Positions 43,184 to 53,000 of a stretch of 64,000 nucleotides of DNA are shown piece after piece; the first letter of the stretch is position 1, and every line of letters begins with the position of its first letter. The notes beneath the pieces were generated by a model that did not search any database, was not told the origin of the DNA, and worked only from the letters and a program-made list of their open reading frames with translations. The DNA is from an uncultured Acidobacteriia bacterium (lineage in GTDB: Bacteria; Acidobacteriota; Terriglobia; Bryobacterales; Bryobacteraceae), in contig CAIQWJ010000072.1 in the NCBI GenBank assembly GCA_903875575.1, positions 38,300-102,299 of the forward strand, written 5' to 3'. The translations under genes were made by a program, and so were the position numbers.

Positions 43184-44392
43184 ATGATTGCGCGCGCAGT
43201 TTTCCTGTTAGTGCCTCTGACCGTCGTAGCTCAGAACTATTCGGGTGTCGCGCCCCGCGTTGGTCCCGACGTCTTTCCCATCGTGGCCTGGGGTAGCTCG
43301 CCGTCCGATCCGGCAGCCCTGCAATTGATGAAGCAGGCGGGCATCAACGTTTCCGGCTTCTGTCCTGTGGGGGATCTCGACCGCGTGCGGGATGCGGGCC
43401 TGACCTGCCTGGTGAGCGATGACGCCATCGGGAAACTGGTATCATCCGACACCTCAAACGATGTGGAAATCCGCAGCGCGGTGACAGCGCTGGCCGCACT
43501 GATTCGCAATCACCCCGCGGCCTTCGGCGTCAACCTCCGCGATGAGCCGAGCGTGCAGCAGATGCCGATTCTGGGACGCCTCGCGAAAGAACTGATGAGC
43601 GCTTTGCCAGGGACACTTCCGTACGTGAATCTATTTCCGAACTACGCGAACCGTCAGCAACTCGGCGCAGATACCTACGACGCGTATCTCCGCGAATATC
43701 TGAAGACGGTCGCCCTGCCCTACCTCAGCTGGGATAATTACTCGCTCCGCGACGGCGAGATGCAGCAGAGTTTTTACGACAACCTGGAAGCGGCCCGCAA
43801 GGTGACGCTGGAGGCGAAGATTCCCTTCTGGAACTGCATCCTGGCGCAGGCGCTTTTCCGCTATATGGAGCCTTCGGACGCGACGTTCAATCTCCAGGTT
43901 TACGCCACCATGGCTTACGGTGGGCGCGGCATCCAGTTCTTCACCTACTTCACTCCGGACATTGGGAATCTCCGTCTGGCTGCCGTCGATCAGTTCGGGA
44001 ACAGAACGGCAACGTGGGATAGTCTTCGCCGCGCCACGAACCAGATTCACGCACTGGCCCCGACGCTGGCGAAACTCCACAGCACCGGGGTTTATCATTT
44101 GCCGGCACCGACTGACTCCACGGAAAACGCAACGCCACTTCTCCAGCGCGTGGGCACGAACGCGAAGTTACTGGTCGGCGAATTCGCTGACGATGCCGGA
44201 CGGCCCTGGCTTATGGTGGTCAACAAGAGCCTCAAAGACTCCACCAGCATCCGGCTGCAGCCGCGCAGCGAAGGCGCGCGCTTCTTTCGGGTTTCGCCAG
44301 TTACCGGGAAAGACTCGGAACTTGGCGGCGAGGGAAACTGGCTCGCGCCTGGTGCCGGTGTTTTGGTGCGTGTGGAGGCGAAACAGCCATAA
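43184..44392 (+). CDS. Exported protein, glycosidase-like barrel (unassigned)
   Basis: 402 aa with a signal peptide (AVFLLVPLTVVAQ). Features suggest a TIM-barrel glycosidase: LMKQAGINVSGF, FGVNLRDEPS (a possible acid/base Glu), YLSWDNYSL and AYGGRGIQFFTYF, then a small beta-domain. I do not recognise a numbered glycoside hydrolase family. GATAAT at 43172-43177 could be a -10 box placing the transcript start at the ATG, but no -35 is evident. Monocistronic. Confidence 0.7.
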   Translation: MIARAVFLLVPLTVVAQNYSGVAPRVGPDVFPIVAWGSSPSDPAALQLMKQAGINVSGFCPVGDLDRVRDAGLTCLVSDDAIGKLVSSDTSNDVEIRSAVTALAALIRNHPAAFGVNLRDEPSVQQMPILGRLAKELMSALPGTLPYVNLFPNYANRQQLGADTYDAYLREYLKTVALPYLSWDNYSLRDGEMQQSFYDNLEAARKVTLEAKIPFWNCILAQALFRYMEPSDATFNLQVYATMAYGGRGIQFFTYFTPDIGNLRLAAVDQFGNRTATWDSLRRATNQIHALAPTLAKLHSTGVYHLPAPTDSTENATPLLQRVGTNAKLLVGEFADDAGRPWLMVVNKSLKDSTSIRLQPRSEGARFFRVSPVTGKDSELGGEGNWLAPGAGVLVRVEAKQP

Positions 44393-44427
44393 GCGGCGCA
44401 CCGGCGTATTGACCGCCGTCACCATGT

Positions 44428-44611
44428 GCCCGGAGGAAGCTACGCCGACCTTTCGACGACGGGAGAAGTAGAGGCGCGCCTGAACAAATGGATCCACACG
44501 GCGGCGATCTGCACGCCCGCGGCGGCGGCATCCACCGCGACTTTCGGAGTCATTACGCAAACCTCTATGGCGCCTCGGCTGACCCAGATGGCCGTGCGGT
44601 ATGTCTTCTGA
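44428..44611 (+). pseudogene. C-terminal relic of an Oar-like TonB-dependent receptor
   Basis: The frame reads PGGSYADLSTTGEVEARLNK, WIHTAAICTP, then directly TFGVITQTSMAPRLTQMAVRYVF and stop. The ends match the last part of carboxypeptidase-regulatory-type TonB receptors of acidobacteria (LNKWI.TAAF..P ... FG.IT....PR..Q.ALRY.F), with the middle section deleted. Only ~60 codons remain; the rest of the receptor is absent. Confidence 0.65.
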
Positions 44612-44664
44612 CCAGGTGATGTAAAAGCCCCGCGCACCGCTTGCCAGCTCCGCGGCTCCTGTGT

Positions 44665-45153
44665 TTAAAGGCCAGCCAGTTCTATGGCACCACTGGCTGT
44701 CAGAATCCGCCGCAAATAGTCGACCTGGCCAAGGTGGTAATTCAAATGACCCAGCAAATGCACCAGGAATGTCTCCGTGGATACGACAGCAACCAGGACC
44801 GATTCAGGGAAGGCCCGGGTTAGTTCTTCCGGCGAAAGCCCTTCAATCACTTCAGAGACCAGGCTGCTCAACGCCAGCACCCGCTGGTTCAGTTCCGAAC
44901 GGGAGAGCCCCCGTTGACTGAATTCGAGTTCCCTGACCCGTGAATAAGGCAAATTGCCCAACTGGCGGCCAACGTACTCGCGCAGATTCCCCTCGATGTG
45001 AAGCGCCAGATTCCCGGCTGAGTTCTCCACGCCAGGCCGCACCCGCCAAAGCGTCTCGTCGTCCGGAAACGCCGCGATCTCCTGCGCGAGCCGCGTCAGA
45101 TCGCGGCGGAATAACAGCGCCAGTTCGCTCCCGCTGCGAATGGCCCCGCTCAA
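44665..45153 (-). CDS. DinB-superfamily protein
   Basis: 162 aa, a four-helix bundle of the DinB/DUF1572 type. Metal-binding His positions are visible in [10 protein letters not shown] and in [20 protein letters not shown]. These are small metal-dependent thiol-transferase-like or stress proteins. ATGA overlap with the DUF1501 gene makes it the third gene of that operon, an uncommon partner for exported cytochrome pairs. Confidence 0.88.
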   Translation of the reverse strand: MSGAIRSGSELALLFRRDLTRLAQEIAAFPDDETLWRVRPGVENSAGNLALHIEGNLREYVGRQLGNLPYSRVRELEFSQRGLSRSELNQRVLALSSLVSEVIEGLSPEELTRAFPESVLVAVVSTETFLVHLLGHLNYHLGQVDYLRRILTASGAIELAGL

Positions 45154-46697
45154 GCGATAATCGCCTGCACCGGGTCGGCCTGCTCCACTCCCGTCAGGCG
45201 CACGTTCAGTCCCTGATAGTTGTAGGAAAACTTATTGTGGTCGATGCCGAACTGGTGCAGAATCGTCGCCTGGAAATCGCGAACATGCACCGGGTCCTTC
45301 GTGATGTTGTAGCTGAAATCGTCGGTCTCGCCGTGCACCACGCCGCCTTTGATGCCGCCGCCCGCCATCCACAGGCTGAAAGCGCGCGGATGGTGGTCGC
45401 GCCCGTAATCGGTCTTCGTCAGCTTGCCCTGGCAGTAAACCGTGCGCCCGAACTCTCCCGCAAAGATGACGAGCGTGTCTTCCAGCATGCCGCGCTGTTT
45501 CAGATCCTGCACCAGCGCCCACGCGGCCTGATCCACTTCTTTGCACTGCGCCGGCAGCACTTCCGGCAGATTGCCGTGAACATCCCAGCCGCGGTGATAG
45601 ACCTGCACGAAACGCACACCGCGCTCGGCCAAACGACGGGCCATCAGACACGTATTCGCGAACGAGCCTGGTTTCTCTTTCGCATCGGCACCATACATTT
45701 CCCAGGTGCTCGCCGGCTCCTTCGAGATGTCAGTCAGATCCGGCACCGACGTCTGCATTCGAAAAGCCATCTCGTACTGCGCGATGCGCGTCTTGGTTTC
45801 AGGATCGCCCAGCTTCTCATAGTTCAGTTCGTTCAATTGGGAAAGGCCGTCCAGCATGGAACGCCGGACTTCACTCGGCACTCCGTCGGGGTTATTGATG
45901 AACAAAACAGGGTCGCCCGAACTACGCAGGCCCACCCCGGAATACTTGCCTGACAGGAAACCGGCGCTCCACAGCCGCGCGGAAATCGCCTGCACGTTCG
46001 CCTTCGGATGATAGTGCTTCGCCTGGAGCACAACGAATGTCGGCAGGTTCTCGTTCATACTTCCCAGACCATAACTGAGCCACGATCCAATACATGGGCG
46101 ACCCGCAATCATGAATCCTGTCTGGAAGAAAGTAATAGCGGGCTCGTGATTGATCGCCTCCGTGTGCATGGAGCGGATGATGGCAATATCGTCCACCATG
46201 CGCGCCGTGTACGGCAGCAGTTCTGAAACCCAGGCCCCGGACTTGCCATGCTGCGCGAAGTCAAAGATCGAAGGAGCGATAGGGAAGCGGGTCTGGCCGC
46301 TGGTCATCGTCGTCAGCCGCTGGCCATTGCGAATGGATTCGGGCAGATCTTTATCGAACATCTCCTTCATCTTCGGCTTGTAGTCGAAGGTCTCCATCTG
46401 CGGCGGGGCACCCACCAGATGCAGGTAAATACAGCGTTTCGCCTTCGGGGCAAAGTGGGGAAGCCCGGGCAACGCAGCCGCGTGGGCGCTCTCGCCCAGA
46501 ATTGAGCCCAGCGCCAGCGCCCCAATTCCCTGCGCACCACGCGCAAAGAACCGGCGACGAGTCTCCTGTTCTGCCATTTTGCGGGCAATGGCGTCGATCG
46601 GATGCCGCCCTGGCGCGAAAGCCGCGCGCGCACGCCGGTCCAGTTCGTGAGCGAGGCTGCTGTAATGGCCTTCGTGATCGGGTCGCAGCGGGTTCAT
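45150..46697 (-). CDS. DUF1501 protein, Tat-exported
   Basis: 515 aa. Twin-arginine-type signal around residues 47-75 ([20 protein letters not shown]). DUF1501 (sulfatase-like, alkaline-phosphatase superfamily relatives) motifs include [39 protein letters not shown] and GREFGRT-like [30 protein letters not shown]. It overlaps the DUF1549/DUF1553 gene by 4 nt and the DinB gene by 4 nt. DUF1501 and DUF1553 genes are a conserved pair; the reaction is unknown. Confidence 0.92.
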   Translation of the reverse strand: MNPLRPDHEGHYSSLAHELDRRARAAFAPGRHPIDAIARKMAEQETRRRFFARGAQGIGALALGSILGESAHAAALPGLPHFAPKAKRCIYLHLVGAPPQMETFDYKPKMKEMFDKDLPESIRNGQRLTTMTSGQTRFPIAPSIFDFAQHGKSGAWVSELLPYTARMVDDIAIIRSMHTEAINHEPAITFFQTGFMIAGRPCIGSWLSYGLGSMNENLPTFVVLQAKHYHPKANVQAISARLWSAGFLSGKYSGVGLRSSGDPVLFINNPDGVPSEVRRSMLDGLSQLNELNYEKLGDPETKTRIAQYEMAFRMQTSVPDLTDISKEPASTWEMYGADAKEKPGSFANTCLMARRLAERGVRFVQVYHRGWDVHGNLPEVLPAQCKEVDQAAWALVQDLKQRGMLEDTLVIFAGEFGRTVYCQGKLTKTDYGRDHHPRAFSLWMAGGGIKGGVVHGETDDFSYNITKDPVHVRDFQATILHQFGIDHNKFSYNYQGLNVRLTGVEQADPVQAIIA

Positions 46698-49600
46698 TTG
46701 TTCAACACCTCATCAAGATTCAGAAACTCACTGGTGAGCATCGTGAGAGCCGCGTACTCGGAGGGCTTCAGCGCGGGGTCGGGCTTGCGCTCACCCTGGC
46801 TGAGAAACTTCCGGGCATCGTCTTCATGGGCCGCGTAGTATTGCAGATAGCGGCCGTACGATGTCTTCGCAATGCCCCGCTCGGCAGGCGAAAGCGTACG
46901 CGCCATCAAACGCTGCGTGACGTAATCGAGCCGCGCATCGATATCCACCAGCGCCTGCATGCTGCGCCCGGCAAGTTCGCGCGCGGCTTCCACAAACTGC
47001 ACGTCATTCATCGTGACGAGCGCCTGGAGCGGCGTATCCGTGCGTTCGCGCCTTACAGTGCAGCCTTCCCTCGTGGGCGCGTTAAAGATGTCCATACTCG
47101 CGGGCGGGGCGCTTCGCTTCCAAAGCGTGTAGACAGAACGCCGGTAAAGGGAATCGCCCGCATCGCGCTTGTAATAACGGGTGTTGGAACCGTCCATGGC
47201 AACCGCTTCCCAGACGCCCTCCGGTTGATACGGACGGACACTCGGCCCGCCAATCTGCGGTGAAAGCAATCCGGTCGCGGCAAGCGCATAATCACGCACT
47301 GTTTCGCCGTCCATACGGAAACGAACGCCTCTGCTGAGCAGGCGGTTATCCGGATCTTTTTCCAGCTTCGCCGGGGTAGCGAGTGCCGCCTGACGGTAGG
47401 TGGAAGACATCAGAATCTGCTTGTAGAAGCGTTTGATATCCCAGCCGTGATCGCGGAAATCCACCGCCAGCCAGTCGAGCAGTTCCGGATGCGTGGGTGG
47501 CTCACCCTGACTGCCGAAATCTTCGGCGGTCTTCACGATACCGATGCCAAAGATCTCCGACCACATGCGATTGACCGCCACGCGCGCGGTGGTCGGATTG
47601 TCCGCGGTGAACAGCCACTGCGCCAGCCCCAGCCGATTCTTCGGCATAGTCGAAGTCATGGGCGGCAGAATGACCGGCGTGTGCGCGTCCACCTGCTCGC
47701 GTCGCTGATCGTATGCACCCCGGTAAAGAGTCCACGCCGTCGGCGTCGAATCCGTGCGCTCTTCCATAACGAGCGAGACTCCGCCCCGATACACAACGGG
47801 GACCAGCTTCGCGCTCAGGTCACTCAGTTCTTTCGCAAGTGTCCGGTACGGCTCGTACTGCCTCTGCAGGAACCAGGTTTCCAGCCCGGCGCGGGCACCG
47901 TCTGTGGATGGCGCAGCATCACTCGCGAGCGCGGTCTGAATAGCCGGCCAATCGTTCAACAGCCGAACGTCGCTCTCCGTGACGATTCGATTGAAAACGC
48001 GGAAATCGGAAATTGCGCCGTCCGGGAAGTTACGGCCCAGAGATAGCGTCAGATCCGTTCCAAGGTCGCCCGCAAAATCGGGATCGTTCAGCCCGCGGCT
48101 CAGAATCGGCACAGCCTTACCGTTGAGATACATGCCGAATCCCGATTGATGCCGGGACCCATCGTAAGTAAACACCGCAGTATTCCAGGTTTCATGCTGC
48201 AGAGCCTGCGAGTGCGCGGCACGGACTTCAATCGTTTTGCCGCTGTCGCCCGTCAGTTTCAGCCCTGCCATGCGCGATGTAATATCGATCACCCAGCCGC
48301 GGTTTTTATCCCGCGTATTGTTCTGCGCGGCAATCGTGTAATTCTGCTCGGCCTTCGGATAGTAGAACGCCAGGCTGATACTGAAGGGCTTCTCCGCGTC
48401 CAGCTTCGGAGACTCCATCGTTGTATCTTTCAGTTCGGGCACCGGCTCACCATCGGCAGGCTTCGCTGCCGGCGCGATCTGCACACCGTCGGGCGGTTTA
48501 ACCGCCGCAGGAGCAGCCCCGGTGACCGTCGCCACAACGGGAGCCGCAGCCGGTGTTGCAGGCGCGGGCGGAGGCTTCCTGATATGAAGCGCCTGTCTTC
48601 CCGGAATATTGGAATCGATCAGATCCACATTGACGCCGATCTTCGCGTACGCAACCGGGTCCGCATAGAAAACCTCCGCCTTCTCTTCCAGCGGCGAATT
48701 CACAACCGAACGCGTACGCCCGGCAAGCCAGTTCGTGAAAGCCGCGGAAGCCGCGCGCGCGGTCTCTTCCATACGGGTGCGAATGGCCGCCATCTGAGCG
48801 GTAAGCTTGTCCCACGTATCGCGATCTTCCTGCTTCGGCACGAAAACCACAGGTTCCGGATCGGGAATGTTATCATCCATCACGCGCTGCGTGGTGTTAC
48901 GGAAGAATGCGCCGAGAGCGTAGAAGTCTTTCTGCTGAATGGGATCAAACTTGTGGTCGTGGCAGGTCGCGCAGCCAACCGTCAGACCGATGAACGCCGC
49001 ACTCACGGTTTCCGCGCGATCCTTGGCATAGATCTCGGCGTATTCGTCTTCAATAATGCCCGCTTCGTTCGTCGTAGTGCCGCTGCGGATGAACCCCGTC
49101 GCAATCTTCTGATCGAGTGTGGCATTTGGCAACAGATCGCCCGCCAGTTGTTCCGTCGCAAAGCGATCATAGGTCATATTGCGGTTGTAAGCCTGGATCA
49201 CCCAGTCACGGTAAGGCCAGATCTCGCGATAGTTATCAATGTGGATGCCGTGCGTATCGCCGTAACGCGCCACGTCCAGCCAGTACCGCGCGCGCTGCTC
49301 GCCGTAATGTGGCGAGGCGAGGTAGCGATCCACCATGCGTTCGTAGGCGTTCGGCGCAGGATCCTTCAGAAACAGGTCGAGTTCCGCCGGAGTTGGCGGC
49401 AGGCCTGTGAGGTCAAGCGCAACGCGCCGGATGAGGGTCCGGCGATCAGCTGCGGCGGCAGGCTCCAGACCTTTCGCTTCCAGTTTCGCGAGGATAAATT
49501 TGTCGATCGGGCTATTCGCCCACAGCGTATTCTTCACCACGGGTGGCGGGGCCTGCACCGGAAGCTTGTACGCCCAGTGCTCCTTCCACTCCGCGCCCTC

Positions 49601-49939
49601 CTCAATCCATTGCCTGATCTTCGCAATCTGGGGTGCCGTCAGGCTCTTGTGGGAATACTCGGGCGGCATGCGAACCGCCGCGTCCGTGGCGCTGATGCGC
49701 TGAAACAACAGACTCTCAGAGGGCTTACCGGGAACAATCACTGAACCTTCGGGGCGCTTTGCGAAAACCGACGGCTTCTGATCCAGGCGCATATCGGCCA
49801 TGCGGGCACCTGCGTCCGGGCCATGACACTGGAAACAGTTGTCGGAGAGCAGCGGGCGGATCTCGCGCTGGAAGTCGATAGCCGCGGGCAGCGGCAACAC
49901 GGTGACACACAGGAGAGTTGCAAGTCTGAGTTTCGGCAT
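46694..49939 (-). CDS. Exported PSCyt/DUF1549-LamG-DUF1553 protein
   Basis: 1081 aa. Signal peptide ([17 protein letters not shown]), then a planctomycete-type cytochrome segment with CFQCH at ~36-40, DUF1549 with a second CxxCH ([11 protein letters not shown] at ~324), a LamG/concanavalin-like domain in the middle (~520-660, [10 protein letters not shown] ... [10 protein letters not shown]) and C-terminal DUF1553 ([30 protein letters not shown]). Presumed periplasmic, haem-binding enzyme acting with the DUF1501 partner on polymer substrates, but this is inferred from family composition. Confidence 0.92.
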   Translation of the reverse strand: MPKLRLATLLCVTVLPLPAAIDFQREIRPLLSDNCFQCHGPDAGARMADMRLDQKPSVFAKRPEGSVIVPGKPSESLLFQRISATDAAVRMPPEYSHKSLTAPQIAKIRQWIEEGAEWKEHWAYKLPVQAPPPVVKNTLWANSPIDKFILAKLEAKGLEPAAAADRRTLIRRVALDLTGLPPTPAELDLFLKDPAPNAYERMVDRYLASPHYGEQRARYWLDVARYGDTHGIHIDNYREIWPYRDWVIQAYNRNMTYDRFATEQLAGDLLPNATLDQKIATGFIRSGTTTNEAGIIEDEYAEIYAKDRAETVSAAFIGLTVGCATCHDHKFDPIQQKDFYALGAFFRNTTQRVMDDNIPDPEPVVFVPKQEDRDTWDKLTAQMAAIRTRMEETARAASAAFTNWLAGRTRSVVNSPLEEKAEVFYADPVAYAKIGVNVDLIDSNIPGRQALHIRKPPPAPATPAAAPVVATVTGAAPAAVKPPDGVQIAPAAKPADGEPVPELKDTTMESPKLDAEKPFSISLAFYYPKAEQNYTIAAQNNTRDKNRGWVIDITSRMAGLKLTGDSGKTIEVRAAHSQALQHETWNTAVFTYDGSRHQSGFGMYLNGKAVPILSRGLNDPDFAGDLGTDLTLSLGRNFPDGAISDFRVFNRIVTESDVRLLNDWPAIQTALASDAAPSTDGARAGLETWFLQRQYEPYRTLAKELSDLSAKLVPVVYRGGVSLVMEERTDSTPTAWTLYRGAYDQRREQVDAHTPVILPPMTSTMPKNRLGLAQWLFTADNPTTARVAVNRMWSEIFGIGIVKTAEDFGSQGEPPTHPELLDWLAVDFRDHGWDIKRFYKQILMSSTYRQAALATPAKLEKDPDNRLLSRGVRFRMDGETVRDYALAATGLLSPQIGGPSVRPYQPEGVWEAVAMDGSNTRYYKRDAGDSLYRRSVYTLWKRSAPPASMDIFNAPTREGCTVRRERTDTPLQALVTMNDVQFVEAARELAGRSMQALVDIDARLDYVTQRLMARTLSPAERGIAKTSYGRYLQYYAAHEDDARKFLSQGERKPDPALKPSEYAALTMLTSEFLNLDEVLNK

Positions 49940-49974
49940 AGTGCGACGACGGATTCAGCCAGTATATAAGAAAA

Positions 49975-50005
49975 CGCGGGGCCCCATTTGGCAGGGGGCC
50001 CCGCG
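49975..50005 (-). terminator. Rho-independent terminator after the 1783-aa gene
   Basis: 11-bp perfect stem CGCGGGGCCCC/GGGGCCCCGCG with a 9-nt loop. On the minus strand the stem is followed by TTTTCTTATA, so it terminates leftward transcription from the gene ending at 50045, just before the next gene's start at 49939. Confidence 0.85.
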
Positions 50006-50044
50006 TCTCACCCGGGGAACCGGAACGTCACGCAACCTGCGTAT

Positions 50045-53000
50045 CTACTTAAACGTGATGTTGCTCCGCAGGTCTCCCGATACGGACATCGCCATGCTGC
50101 TGTCAAGCGTCCCGCCGGAAGTTGTGTTGAACTTCACAAACTGGTCGCCCGTCGGGAAGGTCAGGAAAAATAACCCACCCTGAACGCCGCCCGAACCCGC
50201 ACCTGCCGTACCAGGCAGATTCGCCATCATGGAGGCCGGTACGGTGAAGCTGGTCTTATCGAGAGTGAACAGGCAGGCGAAGCCGCCCGACGTGTTCGTC
50301 GCGGAATTGCTGGCGATGCCCAGCACCACGCCAACCTGCTTCGTGGAATCGCCGCCAGACCAGGTGATCGGAAGATCCTTCGACCGGTCTACCGTGGAAA
50401 TCTGATCGCGATTGGTCCATGTCGCGCCCGTCAGCACTGTCATCGGGAAACTGAACGGTCCAACGTCTTTGCCACCATTCCCCGAGATCGTATACTTTCC
50501 GGGATCGAGGAACAACGGATTGCTGGTCAGCCCCGAAGAACTGATCGAACCGCTCGCGCCCAGCAGACTGAAGTAGGGCGACACGGCCTTTGTCGGGTCG
50601 GCATAGGAGAAGCCTCTGGCACCGTTCGGCCCGGTAATGGTAATCGTCGAGCCCGCGTCGATACTCGGAGTCCCCGTGGACGGCAACCCGCCGGTCACGA
50701 TGGAATTCAGCGCGCTCATGTTGCTGTAGGCCGTGCAGGTATTGCGGGGGGGCATCGACGAATAAAGATCGAAGCCCAGAGTTCCGCCGCTGGCCTGCTG
50801 CTCGAAGATCGCAACGCCGGCATCGAGCGAGCCCGAATCCGTTGGATTCGTCCCGCTGGTAAACGAAAGCCGCGCCAGCGTGACGACCGCATTCTTTCCG
50901 CCGGTGCGCGGCATCGCGCTCAGCGGATTCGTATCCGAACAGGCCTGCCGTCCCGTGGCGATGGCCATGGTTACCGTGTTGCCGGCCACGCCCCCCGCCG
51001 TGATCAGCAGCGGAACGTAGCAACCCTGCATCACATTTTGCGGCACGGTGAAGTTGATCTGATCCACGCCCGCAAGGCCCGGCGAACGCCCCGCATACAA
51101 AGGCTGAACGGTCTGGCCACCCAGGCTGATGCTGACCGTCGCCGGCTGCGGACCTCCCGCTGGAGGCTGGCTGTCGGACGCGCCGTTCGGCAGCGCTCCC
51201 AGACCGGTTCCCCAAACGATCACGATGTCCCCCGGTGCGGCGGTTGTCGTGGATGTGTTGAGCGGCAACTGCGTTGGCGATACGTAGTTCTGCACGATGC
51301 CAGGCCCGCGGCCTCCGGAGATACTGAAGATCCCGAAACTGGTGGCCACAACCTGCGCACTCACCGCGGGGCTCGTCGCGCCGTTGTAGGTCACCGTCAC
51401 CTGCACCGTGCCAGTCGGCGCGTTCGAAGGCATCACCGCATTGATCTGGAACTGTGCCACAAACATTGGATAGGCCTGCACCGAAGTAGAGCCCTGGGTG
51501 ATCTTAATGCTCACCCCTGCCAGCGTCGTCCCCAGCGGGTACGTCGTCGCCTGTACAAAGGGATCAGGGCCGAGGTTCGTTCCAAAGATCGAGAAGAACG
51601 ATCCCTGCGCAATCGCTCCCGCTGGCAGATTCGCCGAAATCAGACTCGCCGAATTCACCACGCCGCTCGGAGTGACCACCGGCACCGGCCCGGTGTTAGC
51701 CGCAGCCGCCGCCTGGTTGATCGTATAGGTCAACTGGGTGGGCGGTTTCTGGCCGTTCACCGTGAACGGCAGGTTTCTCGCCGAAGTGGTCGTATTCGGA
51801 TCCACCGAATAGTTCACCGTAGCCGAACCAGACGCATTCGACGCCGTCGTGATGTGGATCCACTGTTGCGTCGACGCCGTCGGCAGAGCTATCGCCCACG
51901 GACAGACGACGCTCGAAGCCGTGATCTGCAGACTTCCCGTCCCGCCCGCCGACGCGATCGTCGGGCTCGTGGCGGAACTCAGGCTGTACGTGCACGGGGC
52001 GACATCCTCCGTCACGGTGTAAGTCTGACCCGCAACCGACATGGTGCCCGTTCGCTGGCTGGTCGTCGTATTCGGATCCACCGAATAACTGGCCGCGCCG
52101 GTACTGGCAGAGCCCGTAGAGGTGACGTGAAGCCAGCTCACCGATGGCGTTCCGATGGTCCATGCCGTGCAATTGCTGCCAGAAACTGTCACCGTAACCG
52201 CCCCCGCACCGCCTGTTCCGGCCATCGCCTGACTCGTCGCCCCCAGCGTGTAAGTGCAGGGCGAACCAGCATCCTGCTCGACCGTCACTGCCGTGCCCGC
52301 CACAACGATCGTCGTATTTCGCGCGGGACCCGAGTTGACAGGTATCGAGTAACCAACAGCCCCGTTGCCGCTGCCCGACGTTGGATTCAGCGTCAGCCAG
52401 TTCACGCCTGAGGGCACTGTTGTGACCCATGCGCAGCCGGTGTTTGTGAAGATAATCATCGTGTTCGACATACCGGCGGCCGTCGCGTGAATATCCGTCG
52501 GGCTGACATTGAAAGAGCATCCCGATTGCGCAGGCCCCGCCTGCACAACCGTAAACGTCTGGCCCGCAATGGTCACAGTCCCAGTTCGCGAACCGCCGCT
52601 ATTGGCCGCCACCTGGAGCGTCGCCGTGGCCGTGCCCGATTGCGAAGCACCAGCCGTCACGGTAATCCACGATGCGGTGCTGGCCGCCGTCCATGCACAT
52701 CCGGCAGCCGTGGTCACGCTCACCGTAATGTTCCCTTGTGCCGCCGCAGCCGCGCGGGACAGCGCATCCAAAGTATATGTGCAGGTCACGGTGCTGCCGC
52801 CGCTGCCAAATCCAAAGACCAGATTGTCCATCAGCGAATCGTTGTCGCTCCCTGAGGTGCGCGTAAAGACCACCGATACGCTCGCCTTGCGCGCGTTCTT
52901 CGGAATCGTTCCCGTGGCAGTCTTCTCAATCAGAGAACTGGTGCCGTTGCGGTCCGCCGAGAGTACCGGCCCAATACTCGCCGTCCCCAGGCTCGCCCCC

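Noticed and set aside
48146-49744. 532-aa plus-strand ORF
   Set aside because: Arg/His-rich antisense frame of the DUF1549/DUF1553 gene.
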